Positions 34,305 through 45,236 of a stretch of DNA of 64,000 nucleotides are shown in pieces. The DNA comes from Thinopyrum elongatum. Taxonomy: Eukaryota; Streptophyta; Magnoliopsida; Poales; Poaceae. How positions within the stretch are numbered: the stretch's first letter is position 1; every line of letters starts with the position of its first letter. Location: positions 294,202,362 through 294,266,361 of the forward strand of contig CM022303.1 in the NCBI GenBank assembly GCA_011799875.1, in the 5' to 3' direction. Below the pieces are notes generated by a model. The model was not told the DNA's origin and did no database searches. It worked only from the letters and a program-made list of their open reading frames with translations. The position numbers and the translations under genes are program-made.

Positions 34305-37300
34305 GAAGAAGCGCTCATCCAGTTCCTCCGTTTGAACTTGGACATCTTCGCATGGAAGCCATCTGACATGCTGGGTGTACCCAGGGGGCTGGCTGAGCAC
34401 CATTTGCGAGTCGATCCAAAGGCAAAACCCGTGAAAGAGCACCTCCGTCGGTCCGCTGCGGAGAAGAGAAAGGCAATCGGCGAGGAGGTGGCTCGGCTTT
34501 TGGCAGCTGAGTTCATCCGTGAGATTTACCAGTCCGAGTGGCTCGCCAATGTTGTCATGGTTCCCAAGAAGGACGATTCACTCCGTATGTGCATTGATTT
34601 CAAGCATATCAACTGGGCCTGCCCGAAAGACCATTTTCCTCTCCCCCGCATCGATCAGATAGTCGACTCGACTATGGGATGTGAGCGATTGTCCTTCCTG
34701 GACGCATATTCCGGGTACCATCAGATCCGACTGTATGGACCTGATGAAATAAAAACAGCTTTTATCACCCCATTCGGGTGCTTTTGCTATGTCACCATGC
34801 CCTTTGGTCTCAAGAATGCTGGTGCCACATTCATGCGCATGATACAGAAGTGCCTGCTAACTCAAATCAGTCGGAATGTGGAAGCATACATGGATGACAT
34901 CGTGGTTAAGTCGCGCAAAGGTTCCAACCTGCTGACTGACCTTGCTGAAACCTTTGCCAATTTGAGAAGATATGATATCAAGCTTAATCCGTCGAAGTGT
35001 ACATTTGGAGTTCCAGGTGGAAAGTTACTCGGTTTCCTCGTTTTCGAACATGGGATCGATGCAAACCCAGAGAAAGTTGGTGCAATCCTCCGAATGAAAC
35101 GCCCTGTGCGTGTACATGACGTTCAGAAGCTTACTGGTTGTTTGGCCGCTTTGAGTCGATTCATCTCTCGCCTCGGTGAAAAGGCATTGCCTCTTTACCG
35201 ACTGATGAAGAAATCTGATAAATTCGAGTGGACTCCTGAAGCTGACGCTGCGTTTGCAGAGCTCAAAGCCCTGCTTTCCACCCAGCCGGTGCTTGCTGCT
35301 CCAATCAGCAAAGAGCCTTTACTGCTTTATATAGCAGCCACTGGACAGGTTGGCAGTACAGTACTCATGGTCGAGCGGGAAGAAGAAGGTAAAACCTACA
35401 AGGTTCAGCGCCCAGTGTATTATATTTCTGAAGTCTTAACTCCATCCAAGCAGAGATATCCACATTATCAGAAGCTTGTCCATGGAATCTACTTGACCAC
35501 GAAGAAGGTTGCACATTACTTCTCAGATCATTCGATTACAGTCATCAGTGACGCTCCGTTGTCAGAAATTCTAAACAACAGAGATGCAACTGGCCGAGTG
35601 GCAAAGTGGGCGATTGAACTCCTTCCGTTGGATATCAAGTTCGAGGCGAAGAAAGCGATCAAGTCTCAAGCGATAGCAGATTTCCTCGTCGAGTGGATTG
35701 AACAACAGCTACCGACCCAGATACAGTCGGAACATTGGACTATGTTCTTCGACGGGTCCAAGATGTTGAATGGTTCAGGCGCTGGAGTGGTCCTGGTATC
35801 TCCACGAGGCGACAACCTCAGATATGTTCTCCAGATTCACTTTGATTCCTCCAACAATGAAGCTGAGTATGAGGCACTCCTGTATGGGTTGCGTATGGCC
35901 ATTTCACTTGGCGTCCACCGCCTAATGGTTTACGGTGACTCAGATTTAGTGGTTAATCAAGTGATGAAGGAGTGGGACGTCAGGAGCCAAGCTATGACTG
36001 GTTATTGCAATGCGGTGAGAAAGTTAGAAAAGAAGTTTGAGGGGTTAGAGCTCCACCATATACCCCGACTGAAGAATCAAGCAGCTGATGACTTGGCGAA
36101 GATAGGATCCAAGCGGGAGCCTATTCCCAGCAATGTGTTTTTGGAGCATATTCATGCACCGTCAGTTCAAGAAGATCCCTTCACAGAAGAGCCCCCACAG
36201 CCTAAAAGTTCCACTGATCCGACTGAAGTTGAAATCCCAGCTGTGGTCGACTTGATCATGGAAGTTTTGATTGTTATTCCAGATTGGACAGTGCTGTACA
36301 TTGCATGTATTCTCAGAAAAGAGCTTCCAGAGGATGAAGAAGAGGCTCGCCAGATTGTCCGTCGATCCAAAGCCTTCACAGTAATGGGAGAGCAACTCTA
36401 TAGAGAAAGTGTCACGGGGGTCGTTTAGAAATCCATCACTCCAGAAGAAGGCCGAATGATCCTCGATGATATTCACTCGGGAACCTGTGGTCACCATGCG
36501 TCTTCTCGGGCCATCGTGGCCAAAGCGTATCGAGCAGGGTTTTATTGGCCGCGGGCAAATGAGATGGCAAAGGAGATAATTGACAAATGTGAGGGCTGTC
36601 AGTTCTACTCCAACATGTCCCACAAACCCGCTTCAGCCCTGAAGACCATTCCACTCGTCTGGCCTTTCGCTGTTTGGGGTTTGGATATGGTAGGACCTCT
36701 GAAGACTGGCAGGAGTGGTTTCACCCATGTGCTTGTAGCAGTCGACAAGTTCACCAAGTGGATCGAAGCTAAACCTGTCAAAAACCTAGATGCAAGTACT
36801 GCGGTCAGCTTCATCAGAGGGTTAACATTTAGATATGGAGGCCCACACAGCAACATCATAGATAATGGGTCGAACTTTGATTCTGATGAGTTTCGAGCTT
36901 TCTGTGCATCCCAAGGTACTCGGGTTGACTATGCTTCAGTCGCCCACCCTCAGTCGAATGGACAGGTAGAAAGAGCGAACGGCTTGATTCTCAAAGGTCT
37001 GAAACCTCGATTGATGCGCGACCTCAAACATGCGGCCGGCGCTTGGGTGGATGAGCTACCGTCAGTCCTTTGGGGATTAAGAACAACACCAAATCGGTCG
37101 ACTGGTCGAACCCCCTTCTTCATGGTCTATGGGGCTGAGGCTGTGCTGCCGAGTGACTTGCTTCACAATGCGCCCCGAGTAGAACTTTTTTCAGAAGCTG
37201 AAGCAGAACGAGCTCGAGAAGATGCTGTTGATCTTCTGGAAGAAGAAAGAGAGATGGCCTTGATCCGATCGACCATTTATCAGCAAGACCTTCATGATTA

Positions 37301-37516
37301 TATGCCAGAAATGTGAAGGGTCGAGCATTTCAGGAAGGAGACCTTGTGCTCCGAGTGGACCAGCAACGGCCTCACAAACTTGCCCCCGCTTGGGAAGGTC
37401 CCTTCATCGTCACCAAGGTGCTCCACAATGGAGCGTATCACCTCTACAATGTGGAGCATAATAAAGACGAGCCACGCGCTTGGAATGCGGAGCTACTCCG
37501 CCGTTTTTATACTTAA
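34305..37516 (+). pseudogene. pol: Gypsy pol: RT, two RNase H domains and integrase
   Basis: Reverse transcriptase shows RMCIDFKHINWACPKDHFPL, LSFLDAYSGYHQI, the MPFGLKNAGATF motif and YMDD at 34887-34898. The classical RNase H with its connection follows (about 35250-35700), then a second RNase H of the archaeal-like type with MFFDGSK, NNEAEYEALLYGLRMA, YGDSDLVVNQV and HHIPRLKNQAADDLA. A TAG at 36426 lies before the integrase, which has an HHCC finger ending KCEGCQF and the D,D,E residues in WGLDMVGPL, IIDNGSNF and SNGQVERANG. A one-base frameshift near 37300 shifts the last 67 codons (QEGDLVLRV to AELLRRFYT). Apart from these breaks all domains are full length. Confidence 0.93.
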
Positions 37517-37632
37517 GTGTTCAGACTGATGAGATGTAATAAAGAGTACCTTTCAGTTCGTTTATCAAAGACATGGTTTTACAGTCTCCTAAATGATTGT
37601 TGTTACTAATACATGTGTCCAAAATCCCCCAG

Positions 37633-38190
37633 TGGGTGGCTTAGCCGCGAATCCGATTCGCCTAAGTTCAAAAAATCCTACCGAGTGATGAGCAACCCTC
37701 TCACTCGGGGGCTTAGCCGCGAATCCGATTGGCCTAAGTTCAAAAAATCCTACCGAGTGATGAGCAACCCTCTCACTCGGGGGCTTAGCTACAATCATGT
37801 ACTCGCCTAAGTTTGTAAAATCCTACCGAGTGATGAGCAACCCTCTCACTCGGGGGCTCAGCTGTAGTCCCGTACTCGCCTAAGTTTAAAAAATCCTACC
37901 GAGTGACGAGCAACCCTCTCACTCGGGGGCTTAGCTGCAGTCCTGTACTCGCCTAAGTTTAAAAAATCCTACCGAGTGATGAGCAACCCTCTCACTCGGA
38001 GGCTTAGCTGCAGTCCTGCACTCGCCTAAGTTTAAAAAAATCCTACCGAGTGACGAGCAACCCTCTCACTCAGAGGCTTAGCTGCAGTCCTGTACTCGCC
38101 TAAGTTTAAAGAAAATCCTACCGAGTGATGAGCAACCCTCTCACTCGGAGGCTTAGCTGCAGTCATGTACTCGCCTAAGTGTAAAACATG
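37633..38190. repeat. Seven tandem copies of a 73-bp unit with a hairpin
   Basis: CCTACCGAGTGA occurs at 37677, 37749, 37822, 37895, 37969, 38042 and 38117, spacing 72-75 bp. Each unit has CCGAGTGA, a 12-nt spacer (TGAGCAACCCTC) and TCACTCGG, forming an 8-bp stem, followed by a (G)GGGCTTAGC phrase and CGCCTAAGTTTAAAAAA. The repeats lie between integrase and the antisense gene. The first two copies contain GCGAATCCGATT where the others have GCAGTCCTGTACT, so there are two unit types. Confidence 0.92.
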
Positions 38191-38318
38191 CTCCATCCTG
38201 ATCTGCAAGGACGACGAGGTGCAGGTCGTCCGCGATCCTATCCTCAGAACTGCGTCTGTTCCGAGTGAAGATACAAGTTCCACTCAGAAATAAAAACGAG
38301 CATATTTAAGGGCAAACA

Positions 38319-38525
38319 AAGTTCGGACGAAGGAGCTTAAAAGTACTCGGGCATCAGGCCCGAGGAAGTTTTACGGTTACAAAATCACTCGGCATACCGA
38401 GGCAAATTGAACCGGATCATAAAAGTTCGGACGAAGGAGCTCAAAGTACTCGGGCATCAGGCCCGAAGGAGTTTTACGTTTACAGAATCACTCGGCATAC
38501 CGAGGCAAATTGAATCAGATCATAA
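38319..38525. repeat. Two tandem copies of a 105-bp unit
   Basis: AGTTCGGACGAAGGAGCT starts both copies (about 38320 and 38425). Each also contains a TACTCGGGCATCAGGCCCGA phrase and ATCACTCGGCATACCGAGG, the latter two with short inverted repeats. They lie just downstream of the stop of the antisense gene and probably in its 3' untranslated region. Confidence 0.85.
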
Positions 38526-38534
38526 AAGTTTCAT

Positions 38535-41500
38535 TCACTCCGCAGAGGGGCTGGCAGGCTCGACAAACTCGTCCAGGTCAATTCCATCTGCGATTCGAGT
38601 AGCAGCAGCAATGAAGGTCTCCATGAAAGACTGGAATTCGAGTTTCTTGGTGTTGGCGACCTTGATTGCCGCTAGCTTCTCTTCTCTGGCTTCCCTGCAG
38701 TGGACGCGAACCAGGGATAAAGCTACGTCAGCACCGCATCGAGCAGCGGACTTCTTCCACTCCTGCACTCGACCAGGAATCTCGTTAAGTCGAGTCATCA
38801 GAGACTCGAGGTCGTTTTGGAGCGTGTCCCCTGGCCAGAGCGCTGTGTCGATCCGCGAAACTGCAACCTTGAGTCGAGCAAGATATTCCAAGGCACTGGC
38901 GAGGCGAGACTCCAGTCAGAGCACATTCATGGCTGCTTCATCTTTGGCAGGAGAGTTGATAGGGTCCAAGTTCGTCTCGACTCACCCAGTTTCTTCCTCG
39001 AAGTCTTGACAGAATTCTGCACTCACAGAGAAATAATGAGTCGACAGCGGTATGATGAGTCGACGAAAGCAAACCAATCGCACAGAGAAAAGTACCTTCA
39101 AGCATGAGGAATAATTTTTTGGCGAGTCCTCCCAGGTAGTTCTCCAGCTCGTCCCTCCTGCGGGTGATGTCTTCTACTTTGTCGGTCAGGGTTCGCTTGT
39201 CCTTCTTCAGACGAGTCACTTCTTAGTTGGCTTCGTCAAGAGCAGCCTTCAGCTTGGCATTCTCTCCCTCTAGCTGTCCGACTGAAGCCATCTTTTGGTC
39301 GGCAAGCGCCAGTTTGTCTTCGGCTGTTTTCTTCGCAACCGCAAGGTCAAGGTCCTTCTTCTCCAAAGCTTGTCTCATTGTTTCTAGAAAGAATAACATT
39401 CGAATCAGAAAAAGGAGGAGAAAAGGTGGCAAGAGAACCGGTCGACAAACTTTCCTTACCAGCAGCGTCATCCTTAGCCTTCTACAAGTTGTTTCGTGCC
39501 AATTCCAGGTCAAGATTGAGCTGAGTTTGCTTCTTCTCCAAGTCGGCAAACCGGGCTCCAAGATCACACGATTTCTGTGTTCAGAAGATAGTCAGTCGGC
39601 AGACACAAAGACTACTGCCGAATCAAACATTCGCCAATAGTCTCAGGGACTACACCCAGTGGGTGCACTCAGCGTGCCCCCACTGGTCCGACTCTTTCAT
39701 TCGACTTGGTCCGTCCAGTCAAAAAAAAAACTCAGACCATAGCCGACTGCCCGCAGTCGACTACGGTCTCGGGGACTACACCCAGTGGGTTCACTGAGCG
39801 TGCCCCCACTGGTAAAGGTTCCACGCGGCATGATCTGCCCAGCCCGAGTAGAAAAGATCTGTTAAAAGACCCCCGCCGAATCAAACATTCGACGGCGGTC
39901 TCGGGGACTACACCCAGTGGGTGCACTCAGCGTGCCCCCACTGGTTCAGAGATTCGATCAGCACAACCTAGTCGACTCAAGTGGAAAAACTATTCAACAG
40001 AAATTAAAACACCCAGTGGGTGTACAGACTGACAATGGGTGTGCAATTAAGGTTCCAAAACGCTCATCCACGAACGTCTTGTGGATAAAACAGCAGTTCC
40101 TAAATATCATATCCCAACAGAACAAGCATCAAGATGGAGTTCAGTCGAAAGTAAGCTAACCTGGGCATTGGCCTGAAGTGCTGAGCTGGCATCATAGGTA
40201 GCTTGACTGGCCTTGCGCACCACCTTCATCTGCTCCATCATAACACCAACCTGGCGTATAGCCTCCTTGGCAGCACTCACTTGGTCTTCTGGGACTTGAT
40301 GGGCGGTGGGAGGTGCAGTCGGTGTATCAGTTGCAGTAGCTTGAGAGCTTGAGGCATGAAGTTGGACAGACGGAGGAAGGGCCCGCACAGTCGTTGACGA
40401 AGGACGAGCACTCGACAAGGGAATCGCAAAAGTAACGGAGGCACGGTTGAAGTCCTCGGATTGCTGGATAGCTGGATCCGTCGCCGGCGTCGACTGGGGC
40501 GTCTTGCTAGCTGGCACCTTCTTGACTAAGGCCCTGCTCCTCCTACCCACGAGTTCTTGTGGCTCATTTTCATCATCGTCTTGAAGTTCAATAACATCTC
40601 GCGGAGCTACAAAAGAATCGACCACAAGAGTTCAGTCGACTGTAGAATTGGCTAGCAAAGAAAAGATGAAGATAACAGGGGTCATACTCGCTTTGGAGGT
40701 GACTGCATCCTCCATCTCCTCGTCACCATCATCTTGGTAAACAGAAGTCCCGGAGGTAGCAGCACTGCAAATCTCAAGGTTCACTCGGTCAAGCAAGTGG
40801 ATGGGTCGGCAACTGATATAAGATTCTTCTAACAAAGGGTGAAAACGAAATGCTTACGCAGAGGCGACGGGAACGTCAACCTTGATCTTGGGCAAAGCCT
40901 TCCGTGGCTTGGACGGCACGGTCTTGAGCTGCTTCGGAGCCTTCTCAGTCGGCACCGGAGAAGATGTCCGAGTGCGCTTCAAAGTCTCTCCAGTCAGTGC
41001 TACCACCTTGCCCCGGATACTTGCTGGGTCGTGCTTGTGCTTGGAACACTTTTCCGTGCGAGGTGGAGAATCGAACTCCTCCTCACTGCTTGAATTTTCC
41101 TGCTCTTCATCACTCTCCCCATCGGAGTTCCAGTCGCCGCTGTCGCCTCCGCTCTCTTCTCCTTCCTGGATCTGCGCCCCGTTGGGCATCGAGTACATCT
41201 CAGTATATATCTGCGAAGCAAAGAATCGAACAAGCATCAGTCGGTTCCAAAGACAGTTTACAAATTAGAGTAAAAGTCACTCGACATCGAAGGTCTGACC
41301 TTGTCTGGTTCGTTATCAGCACCGAGTGGCAGAATTCTCCTAGACCCCCTGGGGTTGTCTCTGTTTCCGGTAATGCTCTGCAGCCACCGCGCCACCGTCT
41401 CCTCGGCAACTTCCTCCGGGTGGATCCGAGCAGAATCATCGGCGCCCGAATACATCCACATAGGATGATCGCGGGCCAGGAGCGGCTGGATGCGGCGAGT

Positions 41501-42294
41501 GAGGAACACCTCTAGCAAATCCATGCCGGTCACGCCATCGCGGACAAGTTGGATTACGCGGTCGACCAACATGTTCACCTCCACCTTTTCTTCTGGAGTC
41601 ACTTTCAAGGAAGAGGGCTTTTCAATTCGCCCCGTGGTAAAGGGAGGAAGGCCAATCGACTGACAAGGAGTTGGTTTGTCCTTACAATAAAACCAGGTCG
41701 ACTGCCACCCTCTAACCGAATCGGGAAGAGTCATAGGTGGAAATGTGCTTTTGCCTCTCATCTGGATCCCTAGACCTCCGCACAACTGAATCACGTGCGT
41801 CCTCTCATCACTCGGATTGGCCTTTTTCACAGGCTGTGAGCGGAAGGTGAAGATGTGTTTGAAGAGACCCCAATGCGGTCGACAACCCAAGAAATTCTCA
41901 CACATGGAGACAAACGCAGCTAGGTATGTGATGGTGTTCGGAGAAAAGTGATGAAGTTGGGCCCCGAAAAAGTTCAGAAAACCTCGGAAAAAAGGATGAG
42001 GGGCAGAGAAAAACCACGGTCGACGTGAGTCGCGAGGAGGATGCACTCACCCTCCTGCGGTTGTGGCTCGGTCTCGTCACCTGGCAGCCTCCAAGACCCA
42101 TGGTTGATCAAGCCTCCCTCGACCAGATCCTCCATGTCTTCTTGCTGAATCATGGAGCGAATCCAATCGCCCTGGATCCAGCCGGGCGGCAGGCCGGATC
42201 TCGACGACGAGCCTCCCTGACTCGTCTTCTTGCCCTTCGCTGCCGCCGTCGCTTTCTTCGCATGCTCCAAGGCCGCCGTCTTCTCCTTCCCCAT
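38535..42294 (-). pseudogene. Multi-exon antisense gene of the Tat-type element
   Basis: On the minus strand ATG 42294 opens MGKEKTAALEHAKK. The N-terminal domain (HVDRGFSLPL, FFRGFLNFFGAQLHHF, SPNTITYLAAFVSMCENFLG, RPHWGLFKHIFTFR) contains a frameshift near 42005. GT-AG boundaries divide the rest into about seven exons: donors near 41303, 40858, 40690 and 40160, with acceptors such as CTTCGCAG before 41220 and ATTTGCAG before 40766. An acidic Ser/Glu-rich exon is followed by a Pro/Ala/Thr-rich exon, two coiled-coil exons (39574-39100) and a conserved C-terminal exon (LARLKVAVSRIDTALWPGD, KKSAARCGADVALSLVRVH) ending at 38535. Stops seen are TAG near 39484, TAA near 39223 and TGA near 38918. 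The N-terminal part resembles Pfam's 'putative gypsy type transposon' family. Function is unknown. Confidence 0.82.
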
Positions 42295-42411
42295 CACGGC
42301 AGGCTGCGCTCGGGCGGGGCGGTGGCATCGAAGGTGGCGGCGAATGCGGTGGTGAAACAGGGGAGGAGGAAGGAGATGGGGAGCACAGTACCGGACTCAT
42401 CGACCCCGACG

Positions 42412-42420
42412 CCTTATATG
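42412..42420 (-). promoter_or_regulatory. Probable TATA box of the antisense gene
   Basis: The minus strand reads CCCATATAAGGCG about 120 bp before ATG 42294. Position and sequence fit a plant core promoter. It is inside the element and not in an LTR, so the antisense gene would have its own start of transcription. Confidence 0.6.
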
Positions 42421-42834
42421 GGTCCGCTCCCGAGTGGCTGACTAGTGGGCCCAGGCAATCTAGTCAAATCCCGCAACAGTCGCGCGCTGGATACGTGGCG
42501 AAAAAGGTGGCATGAGAATCGAGCATCCCTGCCTAATCCACTCTGTCTACTGTGGTCCTCTCCGTCCCGCGCGCTTCTCCAAATTTCGAATCCCGTGAGA
42601 TCCGGAAAGCGGCAGCGTGACCAATCGCGCCAAGGATATTATACCATATCAACATTCGGAGCTTATCAGAAAAAATCACTCGACGACCTCTGAATGGACC
42701 CAGGCGACTGAAAATGAAGTTGAAGTTTTTACAAAGATCACCGGCCCAATTAGGATGCCTCTGAAGCATATAAATCGGGTCGGAACCATCTTCAACCCCT
42801 TCTCCACTCAAACCCAGATCCATTCGGGGGCTAA
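42421..42834 (+). other. Promoter-side spacer and polypurine tract before the 3' LTR
   Basis: No reading frame with similarity. The segment lies upstream of the antisense gene and would carry its regulatory region. It ends with CATTCGGGGGCTAA, the polypurine tract of the element. Confidence 0.55.
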
Positions 42835-43427
42835 TGACGTAGACATGTACCTAGGGTAGGGTAATAGGCCCGACCTAGACACCCTTACCAAGGATACTGC
42901 CCTAAAGCCAAGGACATTCAAAGGATGGCACCATCTACCGACTGAAATCGCCACAGGGTGCAACCCACTCGACGAACAGTTCACTCGAACAACCCAATTC
43001 CATTCGACCGGGGTGTACTCACTCGACCACACCAGAAACCACTCGGAAGACAGAAGATCTAAGGTCACTCAGGATGGCAAGGGTCAGGCGTTCACTCTGT
43101 AGTCTTAATGATCATTTATTTGCCTTTATTGCTGGCGTTATCAGTAATGTCCTGTCTTTATAGACATTGAAACCCTTGTAACGTGGGACGGTTGGGGTCC
43201 TGGCGCACTCTATATAAGCCACCCCCTCCTCAGACACAAGGGTTCGCACCCCCTGTAACTTCACGCATAAGTCAATCGACCGAGCCTCCGGGCACCGAGA
43301 CGTAGGGCTATTACTTCCTCCGAGAAGGGCCTGAACTCGTAAATCTTGCGTGCACAACCTCACTATAGCTAGGATCTTGCCTCCTCATACCTACCCCCAT
43401 TCTACTGTCAGACTTAGAACCACGACA
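42835..43427 (+). repeat. 3' LTR of the Tat-type element
   Basis: 593 bp, TGACGTAGAC to CACGACA, followed by TSD atgac. TATATAAG core at about 43211. Confidence 0.95.
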
Positions 43428-44319
43428 ATGACCCCACCAGGTGACGTGAATGGGGCCGGCCCGCCAGACAGAGCTCAGCCATTGGTTTTATCGACGCTGC
43501 AAGGACGGACCCAAGCACAGACGCCGTGCCAATTCTTCTCATGCAACGATCCCACGGAAAAACACCCGGCGCACGGCTCCCGCTACGGTGAAGCGCCGAA
43601 CTGCGGTGGTATGAACCGGGCCGCGCGCCCTTATTCGCCTACACACGATTAGCTAATGCGAGAACAAGGCACCAAAGACCCCGGGAGGTGACGCGCACGG
43701 GAGCTGGCTCGCGGGACAGAGCTCGGTCGCTTGGATTTAACAAATTTGCAGGGACGGGCCTGAGCACAGACACCGTGCCAGTCCTTAATCATGAGGCGGT
43801 CGTGGGCGGGTTTGCAAGGGTGCAGCGACATCATGGTGATGAAGCACCGGACATGCAGTTGAAATACTTGGGAAATTCATAAAGGCAAGGTCAGTTCTGA
43901 TACATGCGCAAAAATGATATAGCTGTGGGCCCGGGCCCTAGCATCCTGGGGATGATGCAGCTCGGGGGGCGCCCTCAATCTAAACAAACCAAAAAGTCAC
44001 CTGGCACCATTGTCGCGGGAGCGTCGGGGTAGTTGAAGAAACATGCCGCAGAAGCTGCTCCTCACGAGGTGGGCGGCTCTTGAGGCCCGCTGGGCTCGCG
44101 ATGGTCCAGCACTTCCTCCGACAGGACTGCCTGGGGCCTGGCCTCGTGAGCCACCATGGCACACTGCACGAAGTGCTGGTATGAGGTGGCCATGTTCAGT
44201 AGGCCAAACGGCATGCGGACGTAGCTGCAGGGGTAGCCCCCACTCCGGCCGACGCGAGACGGCCAGAAGAGGTCCTGCGAAGTAGCCCTGTTGAGGCCTA
44301 GTATGTTGACGCAGACGCG
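43428..44319. other. Host remnant with a diverged direct repeat
   Basis: It begins with the TSD atgac. A phrase of about 110 bp starting AGGTGACG and containing GACAGAGCTC and ACGCCGTGCCA / ACACCGTGCCA occurs at about 43437 and 43686 with many differences. The right third carries a minus-strand RT-like fragment. It is probably part of the old element cut by the insertions to its left. Confidence 0.45.
44062..44319 (-). pseudogene. Fragment of a gypsy reverse transcriptase
   Basis: Reading minus, the segment contains SYVRMPFGLLNMATSYQHFV, which matches the RT block around the MPFGL motif. The following residues and the catalytic YxDD are not seen. The fragment ends at the LTR starting at 44320. 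Its orientation agrees with the old minus-strand element at 10185-14875. Confidence 0.45.
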
Positions 44320-45236
44320 TGTCGGTGCAACAAACCCTGGGTCTATTGCCCTGACTGTGCACAGGCACGAGAAATTACAACACCAAGGCCGTGTCAAGAT
44401 ACAAGAGACCAAGATCTTCGAAGAACCAGCATGCTGATTAAGAAGGCCAAGACCAAGACAGAGAAGCGAGACACCACCGGGAGAAAAGCCTCCCTTGCCG
44501 GGCAGGCTGACCTAGCAAGGGCAATGGCTCCCCCGGAAGAAAGCATTCAAGACGTCCCGGTAGGGCCTGCCAGGACTCACGAGGGCAAAGACACCTCACC
44601 AAGCCATCTCACCATGACCCACGTCGTTGATCAATGCGGTGTCAAGCCGCAAAGTGACTAAGTGGCAGCCATTCGCCACATGACGGCCTCTTTCTACAGG
44701 AAATACCTACAGATGACACCCGTCCTGCGACGTGTCAAGCAAGCAGGCATGGAGGTGGCAAGATGAGCCTGGCAAGGCTTGCCGGGCAAGCAATGATGTG
44801 ACCTTGGGCGGTGCATTTAATGCACTCTGTCAGCCTACAGAATTAGGTATGATAGCACTGTTTGCTATCTTATCAGTGCATAATGACTGTTTTGCCACTG
44901 TGGTGACCCCTTAACCTCTAAAAGGAGGCCCATGGCAACCGTAGCAAGGGTTGGAAAGTTAAACACCCCCACGCTCGTACGAGCGTAGTCACTGCCTCCC
45001 CAGGGCGAGCCTGCCGGGCAAGTGTACTACGCTCCACCACCACTTTTCCACCATCAATCCACCAAAGCAGGAGTAGGGTTTTACAACTCGCGGCGGCCCG
45101 AACCTGGGTAAAATTGCCCATGTGATCTCTACCGTGCTGCCCCACGTTCATCTGCTCTTTGTGCAACGCGACATCCCCCCTGCCGAACCAGCAAGGGGCC
45201 CCTTGGCCCCATAGGTGGCCGTGGTTTCCCGCGACA
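44320..45236 (+). repeat. 5' LTR of the chimeric element
   Basis: 917 bp, TGTCGGTGC to GCGACA. It shares long stretches with the LTR at 1192, including GTGCATTTAATGCA and AGGTATGATAGCACTG. Core promoter CTCTAAAAGG at about 44916-44926. Confidence 0.88.

Larger units (their letters stand above)
30660..43427 (+). mobile_element. Near-complete Ty3/gypsy element, Tat-type (Fatima-like, tentative)
   Basis: 12,768 bp with perfect TSD atgac (30655-30659, 43428-43432). The order is 5' LTR, primer binding site, gag-protease, reverse transcriptase, RNase H, a second RNase H, integrase, tandem repeats, an antisense gene and 3' LTR. The two RNase H domains and the antisense gene point to the Tat lineage. 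LTRs differ by about 11 substitutions and two 1-bp indels in 593 bp by hand count, roughly 2 percent, the lowest divergence in the window and so the youngest datable insertion. Gag-pol is in a single frame except for three nonsense codons and one frameshift near the end. Confidence 0.95.

Noticed and set aside
37633..38190. CRISPR-like array
   Set aside because: Repeats and spacers are not distinct: the whole 73-bp unit is repeated. The DNA is plant retrotransposon sequence and no cas genes exist.
38407..39009. A 200-codon plus-strand frame in the Tat-type element
   Set aside because: It is the complement of the conserved C-terminal exon of the antisense gene, which has homologues in other elements; the plus-strand frame has none.
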